A DNA stretch of 64,000 bases from Microplitis mediator (Eukaryota; Arthropoda; Insecta; Hymenoptera; Braconidae): NCBI RefSeq assembly GCF_029852145.1, contig NC_079972.1:15064986-15128985 (forward strand), in the 5' to 3' direction. The notes under the pieces are model-generated. The model saw only the letters and a program-made list of their open reading frames with translations, did no database searches and was not told where the DNA came from. This document shows, piece by piece, positions 51,238 to 64,000 of the stretch; the stretch's first letter is position 1; every line of letters starts with the position of its first letter. The translations under genes were made by a program, and so were the position numbers.

Positions 51238-51809
51238 CTCTCTAAAACTAAATTAGTGAAAAACCACTAATTACTTGTGAATATTCACTAATCTAAATTG
51301 TCCAAAGTATACGACTATGAATTAGTGACTATTCACTTTTTGAATTAGTAAAAAAAACAACATACAGAATTAGTGAAAATTTTGCTGATTGAATTAGTCA
51401 AAAATGTACTAATTCACTTGTTGACGAGGATTTATTTGGAAAAATATTGTATCGTTGCTAATAATATTGTATCAAAATATTATTATTATTATGATTATTA
51501 TTTGTAATTGATTATAAAATTTTTTTAGCAACTTGATCGACTAAATTAACAATTAAAATTACTTTCATACGGTAAATATTTATATCATAATTATAACTCA
51601 TAACCTGAATCTATTGTCAATGATGGTTTTGATTCAGGTTCGGTAAAAAAAGTTGGAGTAAAAATATAAAGCTATTAAAAAATAACAAGATGTATTATTT
51701 AGCAACTAAATTAGGTTTTATTTAATTAACTTACTTGAATTAATACTGTTCAGTTGTATTTAAAAATTATCGTAATTAATTTTGCCCTGAATTTGATAAT
51801 TCAACGATA

Positions 51810-52323
51810 CACTGAAAAAAATAATCGCTAGCTGCTAGCGATTTTTTTCGTTAGCAGCTAGCGATTTTTAATCGTTAGCTGCAAGCGATTATTTCGCTAG
51901 CGGCTAGCGATTTTTTCTTTAGCAGCTAGCGATTTTTAATCGTTGGCGGCAAGCGATTATTTCGCTAGCGGCTAGCGATTTTTTCTTTAGCAGCTAGCGA
52001 TTAAAAATCGCTTGCTGCAAGCGATTATTTCGCTAGCTGCTAGCGATTTTTTCGCTAGCAGGTAGCGATTTTTTCTTTAGCAGGGAGCGATTAAAAATCG
52101 CTTGCTGGAAGCGATTTTTTCGCTAGCGGGTAGCAATTAAAAATCGCTTGCTGGAAGCGATTTTTTCGCTAGCTGGAAGCGATTTTTTCGCTAGCAGGTA
52201 GCGATTAAAAATCGCTTGCTGGAAGCGATTTTTTCTTTAGCAGGGAGCGATTAAAAATACTATTTTTATCAGTTAAATAAATTTATAAATATACATATTC
52301 ATATATAAATATATATTTATATA

Positions 52324-52377
<54 letters not shown>

Positions 52378-52387
52378 AATATATATA

Positions 52388-52433
<46 letters not shown>

Positions 52434-52761
52434 TTCATATATATATATATATTTTAATGATAAAAACAGTATTTTTAATCGCTCCCTGCTAAAGAAAAAA
52501 TCGCTTCCAGCAAGCGATTTTTAATCGCTACCCGCTAGCGAAAAAATCGCTTCCAGCAAGCGATTTTTAATCGCTACCTGCTAGCGAAAAAATCGCTAGC
52601 AGCTAGCGAAATAATCGCTTGCAGCAAGCGATTTTTAATCGCTAGCTGCTAATGAAAAAATCGCTAGCCGCTAGCGAAATAATCGCTTGCAGCTAACGAT
52701 TAAAAATCGCTAGCTGCTAGCGAAAAAAATCGCTAGCAGCTAGCGATTATTTTTTTCAGTG
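51810..52761. mobile_element. CACTG-ended modular palindromic element nested in MITE D (952 bp)
   Basis: The ends are CACTGAAAAAAATAATCGC and its inverse. The insertion duplicated TA: MITE copies without it read CGATAGAAT, and here each side keeps TA. Both arms are built from short palindromic modules such as AATCGCTAGC and TTGCTGCAAGCGATT, separated by AT spacers. The module core drifts from CTGC near the ends to CTGGA toward the middle. The left arm (about 458 bp) is longer than the right (about 305 bp). The centre is an AT microsatellite (about 52270-52455). No coding capacity. Confidence 0.9.
52270..52455 (+). repeat. AT-rich microsatellite core of the nested element
   Basis: (AT)n with TATTCATA and TTTAAATA interruptions, symmetrical around the element centre. 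Confidence 0.85.
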
Positions 52762-52922
52762 TAGAATAAAAAGTCCTTAAGCGAGGCGCCACTAGTAATC
52801 ATTGTAGAATCCAGAGAATCACTAATGAATTAGTGAATCTAATTCAAAATCACTAATTTTGTAGTGAATTTTAAGATCACTATTTCAATTAGTGAAATTT
52901 TCACTTATTTAGTTTTAGAGAG

Positions 52923-55217
52923 TAGGCGAGGATAAAGGGCGTTGATAATCAGCAACTGTGACCCGATTCACCGGTAGTTTATATTATTAGTTATTTATTA
53001 ATATAAGGAGTAGTCTCTGGTACAACGGCCTCGGGGAACGAGTGCAACGTACGGCTTGCAGCTCAACTGACGCCCCCGACTTTCTCCATTGTCGATTCCC
53101 GGTCGATTGTAGTAAATATATACAGACATAGACACACTGTGAGCTGGTGTCCAGTGAGAGCAAACAATTGCGTAACAATAAACTTGTAGAAATTATTCCT
53201 CGTTAACTTTAACAGCGGATTTAAGCAGCCGAGGTGTCAAGAAGAAAGCAATTACCGTCGACACTTCAATTGCTCTTTATCCATTACTGTTTTTTGACGT
53301 CGGTGTCGTAACAAACCAGCCAACCAGCTAGTCAACTAGACTCTTTAGCCACCACCATAATACGTATATATATTTTAAGTCAGCTTCTCGGAACACAATA
53401 ATTGAAAGGACATAAAACAAAAATCAGCGTAAACTCAATACATATATTTACCATCAACACTTATTATGTATCATTTAGCATTACATTTGAAATATTAAAC
53501 CGACGATAAATCTATCGAATATACATCCTTAAATCAGCCGAGAGCATAACTTTTGTTTACGAGTGTTCCGCCATCGCCAGCGGTACGAACTGAATCATAC
53601 GAAATAAGAGAAACTGTAGTTTAAATGTCGTAAAGAATATTGCGAAAAAGTTTTATAAAAAATATACATTCATTTAAAAATTTACGCTCTGCACGCGTTG
53701 GGTACTTCCTGCTTGATAGTTAGTACTGTCTAAATAAATCCTAATATTCGGCCGACACGTGTTTTATTTATTGGGGATATGTGCGATATTATATAAAGAG
53801 AGTGTCTGACGCACAGCGAACGATAAAGCATCAGCATCAGGAGGGATGTTGACATCGGAACTAACGCGTAGCCTTAGCGTCAGATTTATACGATCCTGCA
53901 ACACTAACGCGTGTCGTACATTCTTGTCTTCTTTAGTGTGTTGAGATATACACTGAAACTGGAGAGCAGACGTACGTACGGACGGTGTGTGCCTATATAC
54001 GAGTAGAGGACGAATCCACGGTTTCTGATCATTATAAATCGTTTCTCAGACTTGTAATGATGAGTTACCGATCATGAAACGTATATATGTATAGATGAAA
54101 TATACAGGATGGGTATATGAAGTATGGAGGCTTATATAAAGGAAAAACCTCGCACCTGGTCCAATCATCGGTGGAAACAACTTTACGTGTTATGGAGGCG
54201 TCCAAGTCTTGATCATCCATATCGGACACAGCTGCACGGCACAGCATCAGCAAGCTATCCTTATTCCTTAGTAATGCACGGCTGTGGGTATATATAAATG
54301 TATATATATATATAAGAAGGAACGAGTGATGCTGCTGACGAGATGGGCATTCCATCGGCAGGGCTGGATCCTCCCATTAGTCTTCATACCGACGATACGT
54401 CTAGATAGAGAAAATCAAACTAAATGCTCCATCACTCGTCGTAAAGTACATTACACCCAGTGGAAATAAGTAGTTGTATATAAATAAAAAACCAGAATTG
54501 AAGCTTTTAATTTTAAAAATCCGTAGCCGCAGCCGTAAATACGGTTGCCAGCGCAATCAGAGCGACAAAGTTAATCGTTTTTCGCGTGTGGCAATTGATA
54601 GTAGGCCGTTGATAATCCAGATCCGATGATTCAATGCCGTTAGATCCGCCCCCTCTCCGCCCTTAACATTTTACCGGAACACACTCACACACACACACAC
54701 AAACTGGACACGGGATTTCGAACGGCCACGCACGAGCCTCCCGATTCCACCCACGATTGAAGATATAAATGTACAAGCATATAGGTATTGTATGGCATTC
54801 AATCGATACAACATTACTTGTTGCCTTCTCGCGACTTCCTTACACTACGCTCTTTCTTCACCCGAGTATCCAACGATTCAGAGTCAGAAGGAGAGAGAGA
54901 GAGACTTAGAGAATTGTAATCGACGGATCGGGCACGCGCGAGCAGCCACAATGCTTTACCGTTAGCCAGACCTCTCGAAGGACGGAGTCCCGAAAGATCC
55001 AACGGATAGCAAAACTAGTTCCTACATATACATATATACATACATTTGTAACCCGGTAGCTTAAGCTAACGTGATTGATATCGAGATTTGCGAAATATTA
55101 TCATCGGGTCGTAAAAATAAATAACGTATATCAAAATTTAATTAACACTCCGTCCAATAAATAACCGAGTTTGTAATTCAGAGTCCGCGAAAATTTTAAT
55201 TAAATTTTATTTACATA
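52923..55217. other. Noncoding spacer
   Basis: No gene is recognised. It holds a short (CA)n run at 54680-54702 and short open frames on both strands at 54065-54469 and 54814-55002. Confidence 0.5.
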
Positions 55218-55951
55218 CTCTCTAAAACTAAATAAGTGAAAATTTCACTAATTGAAATAGTGATCTTAAAATTCACTACAAAATTAGTGATTTTGAATTA
55301 GATTCACTAATTCATTAGTGATTCTCCGGATTCTACAATGATTACTAGTGGCGCCTCGCTTAAGGACTTTTTATTCTATCGTTGAATTATCAAATTCAGG
55401 GCAAAATTAATTACGATAATTTTTATATACAACTGAACAGTATTAATTCAAGTAAGTTAATTAAATAAAACCTAATTTAGTTGCTAAATAATACATCTTG
55501 TTATTTTTTAATAGCTTTATATTTTTACTCCAACTTTTTTTACCGAACCTGAATCAAAACCATCATTGACAATAGATTCAGGTTATGAGTTATAATTATG
55601 ATATAAATATTTACCGTATGAAAGTAATTTTAATTGTTAATTTAGTCGATCAAGTTGCTAAAAAAATTTTATAATCAATTACAAATAATAATCATAATAA
55701 TAATAATAATATTTTGATACAATATTATTAGCAACGATACAATATTTTTCCAAATAAATCCTCGTCAACAAGTGAATTAGTACATTTTTGACTAATTCAA
55801 TCAGTGAAATTTTCACTAATTCTATATGTTGTTTTTTTTACTAATTCAAAAAGTGAATAATCACTAATTCATAGTCGTATACTTTGGACAATTTAGATTA
55901 GTGAATATTCACAAGTAATTAGTGGTTTTTCACTAATTTAGTTTTAGAGAG
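55218..55951 (+). mobile_element. TA-flanked MITE, copy E (734 bp)
   Basis: Orientation as A and C. Three bases longer than the others because of one extra AAT in the internal (AAT)n. It also has TTTTTATATAC where A and C have TTTTTAAATAC. Both features are shared only with F. TA flanks are at 55216-55217 and 55952-55953. Confidence 0.93.
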
Positions 55952-56125
55952 TAAAATAAAATTTCGATGGGTTTTAAATTGCGTGAAATTTAAAAAAACA
56001 TGCATGCACAACACGGGCATCTAATGTATGTACGGCGATAGTTATTAAACGAAAGCTAATTTTACTTTCACCCTGGAATCCCAAATGTCAAGGTACATTA
56101 AATTAAATTGTTTATCCACAATATA
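55952..56125. other. 174-bp spacer between two inverted MITEs
   Basis: Unique-looking sequence that would form the loop if E and F pair. Confidence 0.6.
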
Positions 56126-56859
56126 CTCTCTAAAACTAAATTAGTGAAAAACCACTAATTACTTGTGAATATTCACTAATCTAAATTGTCCAAAGTATAC
56201 GACTATGAATTAGTGATTATTCACTTTTTGAATTAGTAAAAAAAACAACATATAGAATTAGTGAAAATTTCACTGATTGAATTAGTCAAAAATGTACTAA
56301 TTCACTTGTTGACGAGGATTTATTTGGAAAAATATTGTATCGTTGCTAATAATATTGTATCAAAATATTATTATTATTATTATGATTATTATTTGTAATT
56401 GATTATAAAATTTTTTTAGCAACTTGATCGACTAAATTAACAATTAAAATTACTTTCATACGGTAAATATTTATATCATAATTATAACTCATAACCTGAA
56501 TCTATTGTCAATGATGGTTTTGATTCAGGTTCGGTAAAAAAAGTTGGAGTAAAAATATAAAGCTATTAAAAAATAACAAGATGTATTATTTAGCAACTAA
56601 ATTAGGTTTTATTTAATTAACTTACTTGAATTAATACTGTTCAGTTGTATATAAAAATTATCGTAATTAATTTTGCCCTGAATTTGATAATTCAACGATA
56701 GAATAAAAAGTCCTTAAGCGAGGCGCCACTAGTAATCATTGTAGAATCCGGAGAATCACTAATGAATTAGTGAATCTAATTCAAAATCACTAATTTTGTA
56801 GTGAATTTTAAGATCACTATTTCAATTAGTGAAATTTTCACTTATTTAGTTTTAGAGAG
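56126..56859 (-). mobile_element. TA-flanked MITE, copy F (734 bp)
   Basis: Inverted relative to E, with the same extra triplet and the same private base change, flanked by its own TA (56124-56125 and 56860-56861). It is therefore E's closest relative in the window. Confidence 0.93.
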
Positions 56860-58819
56860 TACTTTTACGCAACATCCTCTGCATATAAATAAGCTTCGAT
56901 GGGAATTGATCCGTTAAATTTGTATAGCCAGATTAGAATAACATCGAAATCGAGTATTGTGTCCGCTGATGGTTGCTGGTTGTAACCAGTCCAATTATTC
57001 AAATTGATGGGTCCAATTCAATACGAAGAGAGTTGTAATACCATCAAGACTTTGTTGCTTGTATATATAATTTATGGATACACAAGTTGCTCACTATATT
57101 AGGATCCAGTGTGTGCATCAACTCAGTGAAATTGATACGTAATCGGGCGGCATTACTCGAGTCACGACTTGAGATAGTAAAGTGCTCGTACACAGGGAGT
57201 GGCACACACCAGAATATGCAACAAACGAGTAGTAACTAATAAAAATGCAAGTCAGAAACTTATAACAAGTATAGTTTGTCGAGTAAATACCAAAACGCGT
57301 GCATGCATACGTTTATAATTATATTTCTCTCGTCTATTTAATTCTTAATGACCAGAGCAAGTTTAAATGCCAAGAGGTGACTTAATAATTTACACACAAA
57401 TTATCTTATTGCCGAACAATTATTCTTATTATTTTATCATGAAGAAGAATTTAAATTTATAATAAACGGTTGGGATTTTAAAATTTGAGAATAAAGCGGA
57501 GAAAAAAATACAGAACGAAATCCTTTAAATACAACAATCGCACACAAAAGAGCATGTAGTTGACTCTAATTGATTTTCTCGAGTCTTTCAAAGCGCTCGT
57601 AAAGAACATAAATACTGTCAGGGGTTCAGACTGACCATGACTGACATGCGATCGACGATCCTGAAGTGAAAGGACACGTACAGCACACTGTATATATAAA
57701 TATACAAATATATATACATGTGTGGAGTACAACCGGCACACAGTTATCGTTGCTAATAAATAGTAAATAGAATTAAAAATTTTTAAAATATAATCTCGCA
57801 TATTTCAAGATTAACGATTGTTTATGCACGGCATTAAAATTTACTCACTCCATGAGGTATAGAAACTCATATATATATAGATAGATATTATGTATCCTAT
57901 ATATACTCATATATGTCGTAAAGTACTTGAACTAAAACATACGAGTACTACACAAAACTCTAGCTGGCTTATAACCGAGAGCGCAATGCGACTTGGAGCA
58001 ATTATAAATAGAAACGGCGCGACAGCGTGGAACCATAAATTGTCGCTTCGAGATTTAATGCCCGCAGTCGAAGTACCATCTCGTATTTAAACGGAGCTAT
58101 TGATTACTCATGTGCGCATGTTGTAGCTCATCATAATCTTGTCAACCCGTCAATAAATTTATGTCCATTCAAAAATACAAAATTTTTGAAACTTTTGCCC
58201 ATTCTCTCTCTCTTCCTCTCTGCGAGCATCGATTGGATAGAAAAAGTAAAATGTCCTGGAAAAATCGAGTGTCAATCATTTTTCCGCGTTCCCTCTCTGC
58301 GAGGATCGATCTCAGACTTTGGGCGCTTTGTCACTAGTCGGCTTGAGTTTATCTATTTCCTGTAAAGTCATCGGCATAATTTTTATCTGAGAAGCCGCCG
58401 GAACCAGCACAAGCTCATACATCTCTGGCATTCTCAATGTGCTTGCTTGCTCTCTATTTTCGTCCGCCAGTGGAATCCGCGTCGAATTCTATCATCCCCG
58501 TGAGGCTCCACCACAAAGATACCGCAGTTACACTTAGACGGGCTGTGTGTTATAACAGTAGAGATTTAAACTGAGAGGCCCTAACTCGGTCGCGAACGCC
58601 TCTTCATCGGCGCAGTCGACCAATTAGTTCGGCAGATACGTTAAATCTGTCGCGACGCCTCGTTGCTACTCATCCGACCGACTATTCACTCTCAAGAGCT
58701 CTCTCGAAAACTATATACACACATTACCTCTGTGTCTGTATACATATTACTACATTATTTAAATATCAAGTTATAATGAACGCATGTACATAACAAGTAC
58801 CAATATAAATACATAATTA
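56860..58819. other. Noncoding spacer
   Basis: No gene is recognised. A more balanced block at 58200-58700 contains two CTCTCTGCGAG(C/G)ATCGAT words (near 58218 and 58294), a possible short duplication. Confidence 0.5.
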
Positions 58820-59319
58820 GGGGAAGGGGGGGCGGCAAAACGGGATAGGCCGGCAAAATGGGATACCCTTAAAATTTCGTCAAAACTTTTTTTTCTCAAA
58901 AAACTTTCGAAAATGGTCAAAAATGACATCTAGTATCATTTTACACTATTAAAAGCTAAAAAAAAACATTTTTATATTTTTTTGCGAAAAGTATAATAGT
59001 GGCGCCAATTTCAAATTTTGAAAAGAAATAACAAGGAAAAACTTCTTTAAAAATATGTTGAGAGTAAATTTTATTACTTACATCAATTTAGAAAGACATT
59101 ATTATATCAATTTTATTCATTTGAAAAAAAAAATAAAAAAATTTACTTTTTTTTGGGGTATCCCATTTTGCCCGCAGAAAATAAAAATTTTTTTTTTGAT
59201 GGCAGTCTAAAATTCGTTATATTTATTTCAAACAGAATCAAAATGAAGCCAATTTACGATATTTATGTCCCTAAAAACTAAATTTTTCGTTAAGTATCCC
59301 GTTTTGCCTCCCTTTTCCC
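58820..59319. mobile_element. G-rich-ended non-autonomous element, copy 4 (500 bp)
   Basis: The left end GGGGAAGGGGGGGCGGCAAA and the right end (GCCTCCCTTTTCCC) are flanked by TA. Repeated GGCAAAAYGGGATA modules occur at the left end and as inverse ATCCCRTTTTGCC at about 59160-59172 and 59296-59309. It is a diverged relative of copies 2 and 3, with GGGATA in place of GGGGTA. Confidence 0.78.
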
Positions 59320-62300
59320 TATATATATGTAATACGTGTGGAGGAGACGGACCCCCTAAAAAATTTGCCAAAAATAGAATTTATCGTCATATTTTCATGA
59401 GTTTGATATATTTACCAAATTTCAGATCGTTACGAGATACCCAGAGCACGACCGACCCCTAAAAATTTAATAAAAAATTTTTGGAGGGGATCCAACGTGT
59501 CAGAGACAGATCAAAACAACTTGTACCCGATGCGCAAGACACGGAAATTAATTATCGACTTTGGGGACCGACGTGCCCCGGTCTCCGCCACCAACAAAAC
59601 AAAAAAACTTCACATGAATTTCTTATTCCAATTACACATTACCACTTAAGCTTTCCCTGTCCTCAATGTTACTTATTTAGGATTAACTAGCATTTATATA
59701 GCGACGGGCATTAATTAAGATTAGAGTTAACTATTTTAGACGAAATTTATATTATAAATGAATAACTTTTACGAGAAAAGCTTAGTGGCTTGATTGCTTG
59801 TTCTGGTGAGACATTATGGAGACATATGGCGCCATTACGATGACGATTCCCAAGTTTTCATCATCAGCAGCAGCCATTTCCACCGAGTTTTTAGTACCGG
59901 CGTGCCACCGAAATATTACGCGCCTACGCGTTTGTTACACTTGTAGACAGAAACTAATACCCTATCTAGAGACCTACACGACTGATTAATAGACTCCAGT
60001 TAATCCTCCGCGGGCTACTGTAATAACCATCTCAATGTATCTATATATAATTATTTATTTAAGAAGTTAAATTGAAAAATAAAACATCTTGTGTAATTTA
60101 TTTCACTTAACAATCTCATTCTCGCCTCTACTTTTCTTTTATACATTTATTCTTAATAAATTTTTTTAAATTTCAATTCACTTTTTATTTTATAAATTAT
60201 AAGGTAAATAAATTTTATTTAATTGGTCTATTCATTACGGAATTTTGGTTGTTGAGAAAGCCAACAAGATTTTAACCTGATTTTAGGAATACTTTTTTAG
60301 AAAGTTACTTTCGTAGAGTGACAGGTTTTTTTTTAATTTTTCGGGAACCAAAAAAAAAATTTTTATCATACTTTTCAATCTACCTCGCCAGCATCATTAT
60401 ACTCTATTATTTAAATAAATATTTTTTGACACAATGATTAACTGCAATCGTGATTTATTGAGCGTATTTTATTTTTTTTCTCTCGGTAATATTTGCAAAT
60501 GATTAAACGACTTTACACGATTGATAACGGACTGATGTCACTTGTCACCGTTATAAAAGTGTCAGTTAAATAGCTAGAAAATTTAATGACGATGCCAGAG
60601 AATTCAACAACAACTTGTTATTATGATATTTATTAAACACATAAAACTATAAATTCATAACTTGCATATCTATAAGTCTGGCTCTTATTTAATGCCCGCT
60701 TAATTTATTATCAAATAAATATTATTTATATTTATTTAAATTATTGATTATTCCGAGTAAGTGATGCGAAATTACTGTCATTTTTATGTTCTGTCAGATC
60801 ACGAGAAATTTGCTGACAAATGGTCGTCAATTGACGTCAAAAATTATGTAGTTAACTTTTTATAAAATAATTTTTTGAACAAAATTGAGTTAGCGCGGGA
60901 ATCTTTTAAATTCAAAAAGTGACCATTGGTCAATTCTCTGCCTTAGATCCCCATCCTGGCTATTAAAATTTCATCTGATATATTTATTTATTCGTTGATT
61001 TTTTGTTCGTTCGGTCGTGAGGTTAAAAATCAAAACTAGTGGAACACAATAGTCGATCTTATTTTGTGGCCTTTACTCCCGAAGACATATTTCAGGATAA
61101 CAGCTACCGTTACCTACCGTATTAGGTCGAACACAACAACAACAACAAGCCTACGCATTCTCTCTTCAAAAGAATCTCGAGACAATGCCTCGTTCCGCAA
61201 GATTATGTTAATTCGCTAATCCCTCGCGTAATTCTTTAGCTCAGGTGACGGTAATTTATAAAAAAAATTAGTCACAGAAAAAAGTGATAAAAAGAGTGAA
61301 GAGCGTACTCTTGTTTGCGTATAGAAGTGGAAGGACGTATTGAAAAATCCTCAGAGGATGTTATTGGGTACGATGGGACGGCTAATGCAACTCGATGCAC
61401 GCTCCCGAGCGTGGATTTTATTACGCTCGTCTGGATGAACTGCGACAGCTCGGAACGTATGCGGTAGGTCCGAGGATCGCGAGGGAGGATATGAAGATTA
61501 TCACTCGATTGACGAGGACACGAGCACGAGGACACGTCTCTATAAATTTCTACTCGTTGATACATTTTTAAAAAAACAACATTATCGTCATTACGACGCA
61601 TTCACGTCACGCATATATAATTGTAAAAAATATATTCTGATAGATGATAAATAATTTAAAATGATGCGGAAATAAGATCACTGGGATGTGAGATACGCAC
61701 GCGTCCTGGTGGCCTCCCAGCTGTCGCGTTACTTTATACGTCGAAGCTTGAGCCACTTGTATACACACACATCTCATATATTTTATATATAATATACTCT
61801 ACTTATAATGCTCTTGGTATAGAAGCAAACCCGGTTACTCGCCCTCTACTCATACTTTTAATATTTCGTCTTCGTCGGTTCACTTCTGGACAATCAACAA
61901 CGCACGTGCGTACAAATCTCAGCTCAAATCTCCAATACATAACAAGACTAAACTTAATATAATGTTTGTAAAGGAGGCTGTATTACGTTTCGTAAACACT
62001 CTCAAATTACGAACAAATATATATACTGTAATTTTTCGCTTCAATATAATTTTAATTAATTCAATATATATATTTTTTGCTTATCAATTTTTTATTTTTT
62101 TTTTTTCTACAGCTCAAGGACTAACTGTGAAGACATAAATACCTTGTTCGGCAAATCCTTGCGAGCAATTTTATATTTACTGTTTTTTATTAAACGTCGA
62201 ACGAGTCACGCGGAACGAGTAGTACGCGATACGATACGCGCAAACCAAAGTGCGAAGTCAAGGAGACGCGACATACACACGGTGTATAACTGGTGTATAT

Positions 62301-64000
62301 ATATATATATATTATTGTATAGATATATAAATATAAAGAACGTCTTGTTGCGTGGTTAGACACGAGAAAGAAGCCAACATGGCGTGCTGCAATAATCATC
62401 GATGGCCCGTACACATGCTTCGCGACGTATGCCTCATCTCATCCACTTCTACTTCTTGTCTTATAACCACTGTCAATAAATAAATAAATAATAAAAGCAA
62501 TATGCATACGCCAAGTGTACCGTAAATGATATCAAAATAAAATCAAGTATTGATAAAAAATAATTGAGATGGGAAAAATGTGACACCTCAATGCATCGAT
62601 TGCAACCGCGACAGGATAGGAGAGATCTCCAAGTCGACGAGGATGACCGAGTAAGAGAAAGTTCTAGATCAACTTATAGACAGCCAATACCAATACCATC
62701 TCCAGTACCAAGAGCACGAGCAAGATGATCAACCAAGACTTGAACGCCAAAGGATCGTCTTTCGTGAAATCTCTGGGTGATCGCGTGTCGATAAGTATTT
62801 TTTTTCCGACTGAAATTACCCATCCGGAAGTTCACCAGCAAGTAACACAATACAGTAAATGTCAAAATTATCTACTTGGTTTTTTTTTTTTTTTTTTTCT
62901 AATTTGAATAATAAAGAGAAGAAAATCCAGAGAATGATTAAGTTAATTCCGAGTACTTGTGTCATTAATTCCTTCAAGTTTAAGGTCTCGTCTCGACACA
63001 AGTCTGGACTTTCGTCAACCGTCGTGGTCGTGCTCGTCGTCGCTGTGCCGTTTAGCTTGTAAACTTCTTGGAAAGATCATCTCGGTATGCACTGCAGCAC
63101 CGAGATGTGATCGTCGTGTAAGTCTGCAGCTGTCGGCGAGTCTATACGCACGCACTTGGTACAGTCTTAGCGACCTTGCTCTTGTCCTTTCTAGGCTTAC
63201 ACTGCATCTCTGGTTACTCATACTCACAAACAGACACACATACATACGTAATAAACATTGTAGCCGGAAGTGCAGTGTCCTTGGATATTTAACATGGACA
63301 TTAATTATAAAAAAAATTTAAAATAAGTACAAACATATTTACCGATTGATATATATGTACAGAAATGACTTCAAAATGTACTTGTATAGCAGTTATAAAA
63401 AGCTGACTGTTTTTCAGCATTAGCATTTATAAAATGATTATTTTTATTGAGATTATTTGCTGCGAGTAGACCACACCCTGTATTGTCTCATTCGGTGAAC
63501 GTCCTTATTTCCACGTGACTACGGGCCTACATAAACGGTCAATAGTCGTCTTATTGTACCGGTCTAGTGAGTATACATGCTTAGAAAACACTGACAATGC
63601 TCATACACTCATGGACGCAGAGTCTCGAGGTTTAAGATTGCGTGGGTGATACTTCTCCAGTTTAAATCATCAACTATAAATGTTTTACAATGATCCCTGC
63701 TGTAAAAATATATTTTTATACTATTGCATTACAATATTTCAAATTGTTTAATCTCATATATTATTATTATTGTTGTTGTATTACTGTTATAAATGTTTGT
63801 ATTAATTCAATCAAACTGGATATGAAGGATGATTTAATGTGATGTAGGCTGGATGGAATGAGCAGAAAGCCCATCAGTGATCTGGGATCTGAGATCTGGG
63901 ATCTTTGCAGTGACTGAATGTACGCTGGATGAGGATAATAATCGATAGGATATACCGGTACCAATTGAATGGTAATTCCTTGATCGAGCTGGCTCTGGCT
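59320..64000. other. Noncoding stretch to the window end
   Basis: No gene is recognised. AT-rich with T/A homopolymers. More balanced blocks (61300-61520, 62190-62450, 62960-63250) have short, unrecognised open frames. A GATCTGGGATCT-type short repeat lies at about 63878-63905. Confidence 0.5.

Larger units (their letters stand above)
51238..52922 (-). mobile_element. TA-flanked MITE, copy D, split by a nested element
   Basis: Same orientation as B. TA flanks are at 51236-51237 and 52923-52924. Removing the nested 952-bp element and its duplicated TA restores exactly 731 bp, equal to A, B and C. A private change is ATTTTGCTGATT where other copies have ATTTCACTGATT. Confidence 0.93.

Noticed and set aside
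51810..52761. CRISPR-like or satellite array
   Set aside because: The repeats are palindromic modules without unique spacers, bounded by terminal inverted repeats and a TA duplication. It is a transposable element.
1..64000. Integrated virus such as polydnavirus proviral segments
   Set aside because: No viral structural or virulence gene family is recognisable in any frame. The inverted repeats have TA-flanked transposon ends rather than segment-excision junctions.

Overview
This is eukaryotic, probably insect nuclear DNA: AT-rich, full of microsatellites and non-autonomous DNA transposons, with no bacterial-style gene organisation. The only gene I can support is an initiator tRNA-Met at 43315-43386. 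Its AT first pair, GGG/CCC anticodon stem and ATCGAAA T-loop mark a eukaryotic cytosolic initiator. The style of the repeats and the absence of genes fit a hymenopteran such as a parasitoid wasp, but that is a weak inference. I found no convincing protein-coding exon. All open frames are short, and most lie in low-complexity DNA or overlap open frames on the other strand.

Mobile-element layout, left to right: tandem ~100-bp duplication with a G-rich-ended element inserted in it (1-935); foldback P1 (3191-3972); 731-bp MITE copy A (14897-15627); paired small inverted-repeat units (21614-22232); foldback P2 (25664-26683); MITE B (27667-28397); CACTG-ended modular element (29716-30373); MITE C (32500-33230); foldback P3 (34847-35863); G-rich element 2 (41299-41809); tRNA; foldback P4 (44137-45470); G-rich element 3 with a nested element (49603-50490); MITE D with a nested 952-bp CACTG element (51238-52922); MITEs E and F in inverted orientation 174 bp apart (55218-56859); G-rich element 4 (58820-59319). 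Most are flanked by TA on both sides, as expected of Tc1/mariner-like non-autonomous elements. None encodes a transposase that I can see. The rest is single-copy-looking noncoding DNA with microsatellites and short blocks of more balanced base composition.

The most interesting signal is a pair of juxtaposed 3'/5' splice-site sequences on the minus strand (junctions at 14785/14784 and 25588/25587). Each has a pyrimidine tract, then CAG directly followed by GTGAGT. This is the form of the recursive splice sites (zero-nucleotide exons) known from very long introns of Drosophila. The simplest reading is that much of the window lies in a giant intron of a minus-strand gene whose exons are outside. 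If so, the long foldbacks and the inverted E/F pair would be transcribed and could form long double-stranded RNA hairpins. This is inference and needs RNA data.
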